This document shows positions 40,744 through 49,575 of a DNA stretch of 64,000 nt, piece by piece; position 1 is the first letter of the stretch; each line of letters begins with the position of its first letter. A model generated the notes under the pieces. That model saw only the letters and a program-made list of their open reading frames with translations. It made no database searches and was not told the origin of the DNA. This stretch comes from Streptomyces hoynatensis. GTDB taxonomy: Bacteria > Actinomycetota > Actinomycetes > Streptomycetales > Streptomycetaceae. The stretch covers positions 124,001-188,000 of the forward strand of contig NZ_RBAL01000004.1 of NCBI RefSeq assembly GCF_003626535.1. Direction: 5' to 3'. The position numbers and the translations under genes were made by a program.

Positions 40744-42261
40744 ATGCCGGAACAGGCGCGCGAGGGCGCGCGGGGAAACGCCGGGAGGAACCCCGGTGGG
40801 CAGGGGCGCGGCGCCGGGGCCGCAAGGGGCGCGGGTTCCGCCGTGGGCGGGGCGCCGGGGCGGACGGGGCTGCTCGTGCCCGTCCTGCTCCTCGCCGCCT
40901 GCTGCGTGGCCCTGGCGCAGACCGTCGTCGTCACCTCGCTGCCCCTGCTGCAACGGCAGTCGGAGGTCTCCGCCGCCACGGCGGCCTGGCTGCTGACCGC
41001 GTTCATGCTGGCCTCGGCCGTGGTCACGCCGGTCGCCGGCCGCGTCGGCGACCTCTTCGGCTACCGGCCCGTGCTGACGGCCTGCCTGCTGTGCCTCGCC
41101 GCGGGCAGCGCCCTGGCCGCCGTGGCCGCCCACGCCTCCTGGTTCGGCGGGATGGTGGCCGCGCGGGTCGTGCAGGGCTGCTCGGGCGGCGCCTTCCCGC
41201 TCGCCTTCGGCCTGGCCAGGCGCCTGGTCCCGGCGGCGCGGCTGGGCGGGGTGGTGGCGGCGCTGAGCGCGATGTTCGGCGTCGGCGGCGCGCTCGGCAT
41301 GGCGCTTGGCGGGCCGCTCGCCGACGCGCTCGGCACGGACCGGCTGTTCTGGCTGCTGCTGCTCCTCGCCGCGGCGGCGCTCGCGGGCGTGCGCACGCTG
41401 CCCGCGGATGCGGGCACGCCCGCCGGGCGCCGGGAGGGACGCCCCGGGGTGGACCTGCCGGGCGCCCTGCTGCTGGCCGCCGCCCTCTCCGCCCTGCTGC
41501 TCGGCATCACCCAGGGCCGCGCCTGGGGCTGGGGCTCGGCGCGCACCCTCGGCCTCGGGGCCGCCGCCGTCCTGCTGGGCGCGGCCTTCGCCCTCGTGGA
41601 ACGGCGCGCGCCGGCGCCGCTGGTCGACCCGGCGCTGCTGCGCGGCCGGGCCAGGGCGGTGACCCATCTGGCGACGCTGGTGGTGGGCGCCGCCATGTTC
41701 TCCGCGGTCTCGCTGATGCCGCAGTTCCTCCAGACGCCGCCGGCCGCGGGATACGGCTTCGGCGCCTCCGCGACCCGCACCGGCCTGGCCGTGATCCCGA
41801 TGGCCGTGGCCATGGTGCTCGCGGCCCCGTTCGCCGCCCGGCTCTCCGCCCGCTGTGGGGGACGCGTCACCTTCGGCGCCGGGGCCCTCCTCGCCGCCCT
41901 GGCCCTGGGCGCGATGGGGACGGCGAACGGGCACCTGTGGGAGTTCACCCTCGAAGGCACGCTCCTCGGGGTGGCCTACGGGCTCGCCTTCGCCTCGCTC
42001 GGGCAGCTGGTCGTCGCGAGCGCCGACCGGGCGCACACCGGCGCGGCCACCGCGATCAACGTCATCCTGCGTACGGTGGGCGGCGCCGTGGGCACCCAGG
42101 TCTCCGCGGTGCTGGTCACCGCCTCCGTGCCGGGCGGGGGAGGACCGCCCGCGGAGTCGGGCTACGCGGCGGCCTTCGCGGTGGCCGCGGCCACCGCCCT
42201 GCTCGCCCTCCTCCTCTCCCGGCTGATGCCCGCCGGCGCCGCGGCCACCGCGCCAAAATGA
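40744..42261 (+). CDS. MFS exporter (DHA2, 14-TM)
   Basis: A 505-residue major facilitator protein. Fourteen hydrophobic segments and the motif A-like GRVGDLFGYRPVL after TM2 (about residues 100-112) mark the DHA2 drug/siderophore exporter group. A polar N-terminus (1-35, Gly/Arg/Ala) is cytoplasmic. ATG at 40744 follows GGGAGGA six bases before. The iron-box-like site and adjacent palindrome in its promoter indicate control by iron and perhaps the TetR protein, so a role in siderophore export or recycling is likely but unproven. Confidence 0.9.
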   Translation: MPEQAREGARGNAGRNPGGQGRGAGAARGAGSAVGGAPGRTGLLVPVLLLAACCVALAQTVVVTSLPLLQRQSEVSAATAAWLLTAFMLASAVVTPVAGRVGDLFGYRPVLTACLLCLAAGSALAAVAAHASWFGGMVAARVVQGCSGGAFPLAFGLARRLVPAARLGGVVAALSAMFGVGGALGMALGGPLADALGTDRLFWLLLLLAAAALAGVRTLPADAGTPAGRREGRPGVDLPGALLLAAALSALLLGITQGRAWGWGSARTLGLGAAAVLLGAAFALVERRAPAPLVDPALLRGRARAVTHLATLVVGAAMFSAVSLMPQFLQTPPAAGYGFGASATRTGLAVIPMAVAMVLAAPFAARLSARCGGRVTFGAGALLAALALGAMGTANGHLWEFTLEGTLLGVAYGLAFASLGQLVVASADRAHTGAATAINVILRTVGGAVGTQVSAVLVTASVPGGGGPPAESGYAAAFAVAAATALLALLLSRLMPAGAAATAPK

Positions 42262-42266
42262 CCCGT

Positions 42267-42289
42267 GGCCCGGTCCGTTGCGCCGGGCC
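42267..42289. terminator. Hairpin between convergent transporter genes
   Basis: GGCCCGG (42267-42273) pairs with CCGGGCC (42283-42289) around a 9-nt loop, just after the MFS stop codon and before the end of the convergent SBF-type gene. The stem is short. Confidence 0.4.
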
Positions 42290-42367
42290 GGGGACGGGGC
42301 CGGCGCGCGGGCCGGGGCGCGCCGCGCGGGCCGGGCGCGTGGGTCCGGCGCCGCGCCGGGGGGCGCC

Positions 42368-43480
42368 TCAGGCCGGGGCGCCCGCGGCGGCGGCCCCCGG
42401 CGCGGCGTCCGGCTCCGGGCGCGGCCCGTCCGGGGCCGGGGCCGGACGCCGCCTGGCGAGGGTGGCGCAGGTCATCAACTGGAGGGTGTGGTACAGCATC
42501 AGCGGCAGGACCAGCAGCCCGACGTCCTCGGCGGCGAACAGCACGGTGGCGATGGGCAGCCCGCTGGCCAGGCTCTTCGTCGAGGCACAGAACACCGCGG
42601 TCACCCGGTCCTCGGGGGAGAAGCCGAGCCACCGGGCGAGCCGCGCGGTCAGCGTCAGCACCAGGGCGAGCAGCAGCCCGCACAGCGCGAGCAGCGCCAG
42701 CAGCCTGCCCGGGGAGACCCGGTGCCAGATGCCCGCGTTGACCCCCTCGCTGAACGCCGCGTACACCACGAGCAGGATCGAGCCGCGGTCGCAGACCGTG
42801 GTCAGGGCCCGGTGCCTGGCGACCCAGCCGCCCAGCCAGGGCCGCGCCGCCTGCCCGAGCGCGAAGGGCACCAGCAACTGCACGACGATGCTCACCAGTT
42901 GACCCGTCGAGATCGGCACCTGGCCCCCGTCCCCCGGGCCGCGCAGCAGGAGGGCCGCGAGCAGCGGCGTGAGGAAGACCCCCAGCAGGCTGGAGAAGGA
43001 GGAGGAGCAGATCGCCGCGGCGACGTTCCCCCGCGCCATCGAGGTGAAGGCGACGGCCGACTGCACGGTGGAGGGCAGCACGCACAGGAACAGCACGCCC
43101 CTGGCCAGGTCCTCGCTGAGCACCGCGGAGGGCAGGGCGCCCAGGGCCACCCCGCACAGCGGGAAGACCGCGAAGGTGAACAGCAGGATCGGCAGGTGCA
43201 GCCGCCAGTTCCGCAGCCCGGCGAAGGCGGCGTGCGGCGAGAGGCGGGCGCCGTAGAGGAAGAACAGCAGCCCCACGGCGAGCTTCGTGCCCACGCCGAC
43301 GACCTCCGCGGGCGTGCCGTCGGCCGGGAGGAGCGCGGCCAGGGCGACCGTGGCGAGCAGGGCGGCGATGTACCGGTCGACGCGGCGCAGGCCGGCACGG
43401 ACGGCGCCGGAGGCGGAGCCGAACCGGGAGCCGAGCCGGGAGCCGAGGGCGGTGGCCGAGAGGGGGGCGGGGACGGGCAC
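42368..43480 (-). CDS. Bile acid:sodium symporter-like (SBF) protein
   Basis: A 370-residue polytopic membrane protein of the SBF-like family (bile acid/arsenite transporter superfamily, YocS/PF13593-type). About ten membrane helices contain the family motifs VGLLFFLYGARLS, CVLPSTVQSAVAFTSMARGN (the crossing-helix Pro/Ser/Ala segment) and FCASTKSLASGLPIATVLF. It probably imports an organic anion with sodium or functions as an exporter; the substrate is unknown. GTG at 43480 lies eight bases after AAGGAGG. The C-terminal Pro/Ala tail is cytoplasmic. Confidence 0.88.
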   Translation of the reverse strand: MPVPAPLSATALGSRLGSRFGSASGAVRAGLRRVDRYIAALLATVALAALLPADGTPAEVVGVGTKLAVGLLFFLYGARLSPHAAFAGLRNWRLHLPILLFTFAVFPLCGVALGALPSAVLSEDLARGVLFLCVLPSTVQSAVAFTSMARGNVAAAICSSSFSSLLGVFLTPLLAALLLRGPGDGGQVPISTGQLVSIVVQLLVPFALGQAARPWLGGWVARHRALTTVCDRGSILLVVYAAFSEGVNAGIWHRVSPGRLLALLALCGLLLALVLTLTARLARWLGFSPEDRVTAVFCASTKSLASGLPIATVLFAAEDVGLLVLPLMLYHTLQLMTCATLARRRPAPAPDGPRPEPDAAPGAAAAGAPA

Positions 43481-43675
43481 GGGAGTTCCCTCCTTCCGGA
43501 GGCGGGGCGAGGGCAGGGGGCCGGGGGCCGGAGCGAGGGCGGGGCGGGGCGTGCGGCGGGAGGTGCGGGGGCTCGGGCGGGCGCGCGCCGCCCGCCGCAC
43601 GCGGGTGCCGCGCCTCGGGGCGGGAGCGGGCGCCCCAGGCGCGTGGGCCGGGAAGGAGAGCGCCCGGAGGGGGCG

Positions 43676-44122
43676 TCAGGAGGCGGCGGGTGCGCCCGGC
43701 GCGCGGGCGCCGGCGGACTCGCCCGGCTTCGCGTCCGCGTCGCCCTCGGGGTCGTCCCCGCCGGTCGCCGCGCTCTCCCCGGTCTCCTCCTCTTCCTCCT
43801 CCTCGGCGCCGTCCTCGTCGGGGGCGGCCTGCAGGCCGGTGCCCGCCGAGTCCGTGACGGTCTGCTCGATCGCGCCGCCACCCCCGTCGTGATCGCTGCC
43901 GGCGGTGCCCTTGCTGAAGGGGGCGAGCATGTTGAGCGTGCGGTCGACCTCCAGCCAGGAGTCGGCGTTGGAGTTGTCGATGGTGATCAGGGAGGGCCCG
44001 TGCGTCGTCTCCATTCCCCCGTCGGGGGCGTCCGCGCAGGCGGTGCCTGCGGCCGCGGAGCCGCACAGCATTCCCACGGCGAGCGCGGCGGTGGCCTGCG
44101 CCTTCGGCGAGAGCAGTGTCAT
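43676..44122 (-). CDS. Small secreted acidic protein
   Basis: A 148-residue protein, unrecognised. A cleavable signal peptide is likely: KAQATAALAVGMLCGSAAAG then an Ala-Cys-Ala site at residues 25-30. A short core (PSLITIDNSNADSWLEVDRT, LNMLAPFSKG) is followed by a strongly acidic disordered tail (EDGAEEEEEEETGES). ATG at 44122 excludes the Pro/Arg-rich upstream frame. It shares strand with the isocitrate-lyase family gene, which lies 171 bp upstream, and may be in the same unit. A structural or metal-binding surface role is possible but not shown. Confidence 0.6.
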   Translation of the reverse strand: MTLLSPKAQATAALAVGMLCGSAAAGTACADAPDGGMETTHGPSLITIDNSNADSWLEVDRTLNMLAPFSKGTAGSDHDGGGGAIEQTVTDSAGTGLQAAPDEDGAEEEEEEETGESAATGGDDPEGDADAKPGESAGARAPGAPAAS

Positions 44123-44293
44123 GGCGGTGGCTTTCCTTGTCGTGGCGTTCGTGAGGGGCGTCGGGTGGACGGGGGCCGCCGGGCGGGCGAGGGCCGCCGG
44201 GCGCGCGGGCTCGGGGACCGGGCGGCCCGGGGCCGGGTGGGGGCGGCGGTCGTCCTGCCGCCGCCCCACGGCCGGGCGGCTCCCGTCCCGGCG

Positions 44294-45160
44294 TCAGGCG
44301 AAGGCGTCCTGAAGCTCGGCCGGGTGGTGCCTGCTGATGTTGCGCTCCAGCAGCGCCAGCGAGCTCCGCACGCCGACGGCCCCGGTCCTGCCGGTGTCGG
44401 GAAGTCGGCCGTCGGACTTCTTCAGCTCCTCCAGCGCGGCGTCGATCGCGGTGTGCGCCGCGAACAGGCAGGGCGTGCTGTAGATGGCCACCTGGCATTG
44501 CAGTTCCGTCAGTTCGGAAAGCGAGAGCCGTGGCGACTTGCCGCCCGCGATCTGGTTGAAGAGCAGGGGCTTGTCGCCGATGACCTGGCGGACGCGGCGA
44601 ATCCACTCGACGCTGCGCACCCCGTCGACGAGCACCACGTCCGCCTCCGTCTCGGCGAGCGCCTTCGCCCGGCGGAGGATCTCCTCCTCCTCGGTGGCGT
44701 CGGTGCGGGCGACGACCACCATGTCGCGCCTGCTCTCCAGGACCAGGTTCAGCTTCTCCAGATATTCCTCGAGCGGCAGGATCAGCTTGCCGTCCTCGTG
44801 GCCGCAGCGGCGCGGGCGCTTCTGGTCCTCCAGGATGATCCCGGAGGCCCCGATCCGCTCCAGCTTCTGCACCACGTGGCAGGCCACCTCGGGGTCCACG
44901 TAGCCGTCGTCGATGTCGACGAGCAGGTGGTGCCCGGGGAAGGCCAGCCGCAGCCGCTCCACGAAGGCCACGATGTCGGGCCAGGCGATGAAGCCGATGT
45001 CGGGCAGGCCGTAGTGGGAGGCGGCGAAGCCGAATCCGGAAACGAAGAATCCGTCGTAGTGCTGGGCCGCGATGGATGCGGAGTACATGTCGTAGATGCC
45101 GATGAGCGGCGTGGTGCCAGGCGAGTGGACGGCTTCTCTCAGCTCACTTCCGTAACGCAC
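44294..45160 (-). CDS. Isocitrate lyase/PEP-mutase family protein
   Basis: A 288-residue (beta/alpha)8-barrel enzyme of the PEP-mutase/isocitrate lyase superfamily. GFFVSGFGFAASHYGLPDIG opens the active site, DIDDGYVD provides metal-binding acids, and ILEDQKRPRRCGHEDGK carries a Cys-Gly-His loop as in methylisocitrate or dimethylmalate lyases rather than the Lys-Thr-Asn-Ser loop of phosphonate-forming mutases. VVARTDA is the substrate-binding strand. It most likely cleaves a C-C bond of a 2-hydroxy or oxaloacetate-type acid. GTG at 45160 follows AGGAGACGCT. The reaction is unproven. Confidence 0.8.
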   Translation of the reverse strand: MRYGSELREAVHSPGTTPLIGIYDMYSASIAAQHYDGFFVSGFGFAASHYGLPDIGFIAWPDIVAFVERLRLAFPGHHLLVDIDDGYVDPEVACHVVQKLERIGASGIILEDQKRPRRCGHEDGKLILPLEEYLEKLNLVLESRRDMVVVARTDATEEEEILRRAKALAETEADVVLVDGVRSVEWIRRVRQVIGDKPLLFNQIAGGKSPRLSLSELTELQCQVAIYSTPCLFAAHTAIDAALEELKKSDGRLPDTGRTGAVGVRSSLALLERNISRHHPAELQDAFA

Positions 45161-45890
45161 AGCGTCTCCTGATGACGAGTCGGTCTTTACGTGGGTCGAT
45201 CGGCGCGGGCGAGGGCCCTTCACGGCGTGGCGGTCAGCGCGTTCCCGGCATCGGTATGACGGTCCGATGGCGGGATGTTCGCGCGGTGCGGACGACCTGA
45301 CCTCCTGCTCGGCACGTGGGAAAGTCTTTACTCGTCGAGGGGCACCCCATGGTGATGTGCACGATTTCCCGGCGTCGGCTCCGGTATCCCCGTCCTCCTC
45401 GACTCGAACGCCTTTGTCGTGAATTTTCCCTCACTTTGCCAGTAGTTGACGATTGCGCCGAGCGGAGCATCCCCGCCCTATGCTCGGTAACGCCACGGAC
45501 AATTCGTGTGAGTGAAAAAATGTGACGCTCATATGGTGAGAGAAGAGGGGTGCGGGGCCGCCCGTGGCCGGCGGCCTGCCGGAAAAGGCGCTGCTGGCGC
45601 CGGGTCGGCCGCCCCGCAGGCCCGGCCGCGCGCCGCGCCGCCGCCTCCCCGGGACCGGGTACGCCGGGTTCACCCGGGAGGGGGACCTGGCCGTCGCGCC
45701 GCGCCCACCCCCGCCCCGGCCCCACGGCCCCCCACGCCCCTGCGCCCGCGGGGAGCCGGCGTGGGGAGCGTGCGGCAAGCCCGGCCGCGACGGCCCGCCC
45801 GGCGGCGCCAGGGGCCAGGAACCGCGCCCGCGGCCACGGCGTTTTAGCGGGCGAATCGGCGATCGAACGCGTACGCGGGAGGGGAGCGCG
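45161..45890. other. 730-bp non-coding stretch with AT-rich patch
   Basis: No gene with convincing codon use is visible. About 45240-45540 is much less GC-rich than its surroundings and contains TTGACG (45446-45451) and TATGCT (45479-45484), but 27 bp apart, too far for a normal promoter. A 69-codon frame at 45316-45525 has a rare TTA codon and little codon bias. The stretch carries the divergent promoters of the lyase-family and chimeric-receptor genes; an unrecognised small RNA is possible. Confidence 0.5.
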
Positions 45891-48617
45891 ATGACCGTTC
45901 GGGAGGAGCAGGGCGAGTTACCCGCCTACCGGGGGATGGGCGCGTTCGTCGACGCCCTGGAGCGGCTCATCACCCAGCCGCGGCGCGAGCGCCGCTGGCT
46001 GCCCGTGGTGCTGGTGAAACGGGCCGGCGACCAGCCGCTCGGTGCCGGGCTGCGGGGCTGGCTCGGCGGCGAGCGCCGCCCGCTGACCCCGCACGCCTAC
46101 CTCGCCGAGCCGGACGGCGGGCGCTGGCCGCTCGCCCTGTTCGACGAGATCACCGCCCAGCTGGCGCGGACCACCCGAGCCTGCGGCGGCGGGCGGCTGC
46201 GGCTGCCCGGGCTGTGGCTGCTGAAGACCGTGGCCGAGGCCGAGGAGGCGGTCAGGTCCGGGCCGCGGCACCGGCTGCGCGACCACCTGTACGCCAGGCA
46301 CCTGGAGGAGTCGGCGTTCGCGCGCGGCCTGTGGCGGCTGGCGGGCGAGGAGCGCGACGACGGGCTGCGCGGCGACGGCGGCGTGCCGGCCGCGCTGTGG
46401 AACTTCCTGGTGGGCTGGGCCTTCCAGTCGCTGCCGCGCCGGCTGTTCCTCGCCAGGGCCAGGCGGCGGCTCCTCTGGTTCACCCGCTGGGCCGAGGGGC
46501 AGCGCGGCCCCGGCCCGTTCTTCGACCAGCTCAGGGCGCTGGTGCCGCGCGCCGACGAGGCGGGCCGGCTGGAGGACCTGGACCGGGTGCTGGTGCAGGC
46601 GCTGGTGACCGACCTGGACCGGGCGGCGCGCGGCCGGTTCCCGCGCCCCTGGCGGCGCCGGCGCGCCCACCGTTTCGTGGTGCTGTTCGACAACGCGGGG
46701 GCGGAGCACTCGCGGGTCCAGCGCTTCATCCGCGAGCTGCGCAGCGAGGCCAAGGAGCACCGCGCCACCTCGCTGCTCGTGCTGGCCGCGGGCGTCGAGC
46801 GGATCGGCAGGTACCTCCCGGACGTGGAGCGCGAGGGGCTCGGCCAGGCCGCCGACTGGCTGCGCCAGGGCCTGCGGGACCCGGCGCTGGTCGCGGACGT
46901 CAGCGGCCTGGTGATCACCCTCCCCAGGGAGGACCTGAGCGCCGACGACCGGGCCACCTACCAGCTCAGACGCCGCCGCCGGCTGCCGGTCAGACGCCCG
47001 AGGATCGGCCCCGCGGCCGAACTCGCCCTCGAACTGGCCGGGCTCGCCGCGGCCGCGGCCCTGGCGCTGCTCGCCGCGACGGCGGGGCTGCTGCCGCTGC
47101 CCGAGGACGACGGCTGCCTGGGCAGCACCTTCCTCGGCTCGGACGGCAGCTGCGTCGGGGTGCGGGACTCCGCCGTGGTCGACGACCTGGAGGAGCCGGT
47201 GCGGCAGGTGCTCGAACGCATCGAGGACGAGAACCGCAGGGTGGACGCGGTCACCGCCGAGCTGACCGCCGACGGGCTCGGCGCCCCGTCGCGGACCGTG
47301 ATCTCCTTCGCCCCGCTCAGCGGCGGCGCGGGCGCCGAGGACCCGGTCAGGGGCGGCGTGCTGGCCCAGCTGCGCGGCATCGCGCTGGCCCAGCGGTACG
47401 GCAACGACCGGGCGCTCGACACCGGGGAGTGGGTCCCGCTGCGGGTGATCGTGGCCGACGCGGGGGACCGCTACCGGGACGCCGTCCCCGTCGCCCGCCA
47501 CCTGGTCGACCTGGCCGAGGACGACCCCTCGATCGTCGGGGTCGTCGGCATGGGGCAGAGCCGGCGCACCGTCTACGAGGCCCTGGACGTGCTGGACGCG
47601 GCCGGCCTGCCCGTCGTCGGCACCGCGGGCACCGCCGACGAACTCCTCGGCCACGGCCGCCACTACTACCAGAACGCGCCGACCAACAGCCGCACCGCGG
47701 CGGCCATGGCGGCGTTCCTGCGCTACGCCGAGCCCATCGCGGAGCGGGACGGCACCGCCTCCCGCGCCGAGCAGGTGCTGCTGGTGGCCGACGCCAGGGA
47801 CGCCTACAGCGGCAGCCTGGCCGAATCGTTCCAGGCCGCGTACGACCCGGAGCGGACGCGCACCCTGCTGTACTCGCCGCGCAACGGGCTGCCCCAGGAG
47901 CGGGACGAGAAACTCGTCGAGGGTGAGGAGCAGTCCACCAGGGCAGAACTGGCCCGCACCGTCTGCCGCGCGGTGCGCCAGGAGCCGCACACGGTCCTGG
48001 TGTGGACGGCCCGCGGCAGCGAAATCCCGCTGTTCCTGCGGGAGTTGCGCGCGCTCTCCCGGGACTGCCCGCGGCTGACCCTGCTCGGCGGCGACGAGGT
48101 CTCCAACATCCCGATCACGAACGAGCAGCCGTGGGCGGAGTTCGAGGGCCTCACGCTCTACTACGCGCTGGACGGCGGCGGCCCGCTGCTGAACGCCGGG
48201 CAGGAGGGCACCGAGTTCGCCACCCGGTACGCGGCGGCCTACGAGTCCGCGTACGAGGACGTGCGGCGCACCCTGGCCATCGACCCGCGGCCCGCGCTGG
48301 CCTGGGACGCGCTGCGTTATCTGTCCCTCGCGGTCGACGAGGCGTGGGAGGCCACCGGCCGGGTCGGGGAACGCCTCGACCGCACCGCGGTGCAGACCGC
48401 GCTGTACCAGGGACTCGGCGGCTTCGACGGGGCCTCCGGCTGGTTCGACGCCCCGGGTGCGGGCGACGGCGGGCGCCGCACCCAGGACCGGCTGGTCCTC
48501 ATCCTGCGCGCGGCCCGCGGCGAGGAGCCGAGGACGGAACTGGCCTGCGGCGCCGTCACCCGCGACGACACCCGCACCACCTGGGGGGACGGGCCCTGGC
48601 CCTGCCCGGGGGACTGA
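45891..48617 (+). CDS. Chimeric receptor: NTPase-like cytoplasmic region + periplasmic-binding domain
   Basis: A 908-residue membrane protein. Residues 1-370 are cytoplasmic and Arg-rich; VVLVKRAGDQPLG (39-51) stands where a P-loop would be but lacks GKS/T, while HRFVVLFDNAG (260-270) resembles a Walker B strand, so this resembles a degenerate STAND/AAA region. A single membrane helix spans about 376-402. Outside, a Cys pair (C409, C421) precedes residues ~468-850, a two-lobed LivK/amino-acid receptor-like fold (DDPSIVGVVGMGQSRRTVYE, HYYQNAPTNSRTAAAMAAF). The protein would couple ligand sensing outside to a cytoplasmic response. ATG has GGGAGGGGAGCGCG before it. Function not known. Confidence 0.8.
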   Translation: MTVREEQGELPAYRGMGAFVDALERLITQPRRERRWLPVVLVKRAGDQPLGAGLRGWLGGERRPLTPHAYLAEPDGGRWPLALFDEITAQLARTTRACGGGRLRLPGLWLLKTVAEAEEAVRSGPRHRLRDHLYARHLEESAFARGLWRLAGEERDDGLRGDGGVPAALWNFLVGWAFQSLPRRLFLARARRRLLWFTRWAEGQRGPGPFFDQLRALVPRADEAGRLEDLDRVLVQALVTDLDRAARGRFPRPWRRRRAHRFVVLFDNAGAEHSRVQRFIRELRSEAKEHRATSLLVLAAGVERIGRYLPDVEREGLGQAADWLRQGLRDPALVADVSGLVITLPREDLSADDRATYQLRRRRRLPVRRPRIGPAAELALELAGLAAAAALALLAATAGLLPLPEDDGCLGSTFLGSDGSCVGVRDSAVVDDLEEPVRQVLERIEDENRRVDAVTAELTADGLGAPSRTVISFAPLSGGAGAEDPVRGGVLAQLRGIALAQRYGNDRALDTGEWVPLRVIVADAGDRYRDAVPVARHLVDLAEDDPSIVGVVGMGQSRRTVYEALDVLDAAGLPVVGTAGTADELLGHGRHYYQNAPTNSRTAAAMAAFLRYAEPIAERDGTASRAEQVLLVADARDAYSGSLAESFQAAYDPERTRTLLYSPRNGLPQERDEKLVEGEEQSTRAELARTVCRAVRQEPHTVLVWTARGSEIPLFLRELRALSRDCPRLTLLGGDEVSNIPITNEQPWAEFEGLTLYYALDGGGPLLNAGQEGTEFATRYAAAYESAYEDVRRTLAIDPRPALAWDALRYLSLAVDEAWEATGRVGERLDRTAVQTALYQGLGGFDGASGWFDAPGAGDGGRRTQDRLVLILRAARGEEPRTELACGAVTRDDTRTTWGDGPWPCPGD

Positions 48618-48680
48618 GGGCGCCCCGGCCGTACCCGGGCCTGGGCCGCCGGCCCCTCGCGGCCCCGGCCACCGGCCGCC

Positions 48681-49526
48681 TCAGGGCCCGGGCCACCGGA
48701 TGGCACGGGCCCCGGACGAGGCGGCGAAGCGGCCGGGCGGCACGCCCACGTGACGCGTGAAGTGCCGGTTCAGGTGCGCCTGATCGTGGAAGCCGACGGC
48801 CGCGGCCACCTCCGCCGGGCGCAGTCCCTCGAGCAGCAGGTGGCGGGCCCGTTCCACGCGCCGCCCGGTGAGGTAGGCGTGCGGGGGCAGCCCGTAGGCC
48901 CGCCGGAAGCAGCGGATCAGGTGGGTGGGGTGGGCGTGCAGCAGGGCCCCCGCCTCCGCCAGGGTCACCCCGCCGCGCAGGCGCGCGTCCAGCAGCTCGC
49001 GCAGCGCGGCGGCCAGCGGCGCCGCCTCGCGCCCCGGCGTTCTGGTTCGCACAGGAGCGCCCAGGCGTGCCAGGAGGCGCTCGCGGACGAACGCGAGCCG
49101 TGACTCCGCCTCGAAGGCGCCGTCCGCCGAGCCGAGCGCGAGGTGCAGCTGGTGGAGGCGCCGCCGCAGCAGCACGTCGGCGTGCACCGGAATCCCCACC
49201 GCCGCCCCGGCGAGCCGCTCCGGCAGCACCCGGTCGTCGAGATAGAGCACCCGCTTGCGGAAGCCGGCGGGGGTCACCGTCCGCCCGTCGTGCGGCACCC
49301 CGGGCGGCAGCAGCACCACGGCGTCCGCGCCCGTGACGCCGTGCCGGTGGCGGTCCACGGCGAAGTCCACACACCCCTCGTCGAGGATCATCAGGTCCCA
49401 GGTGCGGTGGGTGTGCAGCGGGTAGGCGTGGTCCGTGAACCGGGCGTGGAAGACCTCGGCGATCCCGGCCACCGCCGGGCGCCAGGCACTGATCCTGGTC
49501 TCCGGCCGCGCCCCGTTCCCGCTCAT
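48681..49526 (-). CDS. AraC-family regulator
   Basis: A 281-residue regulator. An N-terminal cupin-like sensor (about 15-125; HTHRTWDLMILDEGCVDFAVD, LLPPGVPHDGRT) is followed by the C-terminal AraC double helix-turn-helix (VTLAEAGALLHAHPTHLIRCF, GLRPAEVAAAVGFHDQAHLN). Its design is like AraC/XylS regulators of exporters. ATG at 49526 gives the best family match. It is divergent from a cupin-domain gene 49 bp away, a probable target. Confidence 0.92.
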   Translation of the reverse strand: MSGNGARPETRISAWRPAVAGIAEVFHARFTDHAYPLHTHRTWDLMILDEGCVDFAVDRHRHGVTGADAVVLLPPGVPHDGRTVTPAGFRKRVLYLDDRVLPERLAGAAVGIPVHADVLLRRRLHQLHLALGSADGAFEAESRLAFVRERLLARLGAPVRTRTPGREAAPLAAALRELLDARLRGGVTLAEAGALLHAHPTHLIRCFRRAYGLPPHAYLTGRRVERARHLLLEGLRPAEVAAAVGFHDQAHLNRHFTRHVGVPPGRFAASSGARAIRWPGP

Positions 49527-49575
49527 GCCAGGAACGTACAAGACCCGCCGCCCCGCGCGTGTGCAGGCTCCTGCC

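Noticed and set aside
44294..45160. PEP mutase and phosphonate biosynthesis
   Set aside because: The catalytic loop has Cys-Gly-His instead of the Lys-Thr-Asn-Ser-type loop of mutases, and no phosphonopyruvate decarboxylase is nearby.
42278..45172. A 964-residue plus-strand frame
   Set aside because: It covers the SBF-type, secreted and lyase-family genes on the other strand and crosses their intergenic gaps, with no recognisable domains.
45316..45525. A 69-codon frame in the AT-rich patch
   Set aside because: It has a TTA codon, weak codon bias and no homologous-looking motif; retained only as part of the noncoding stretch.
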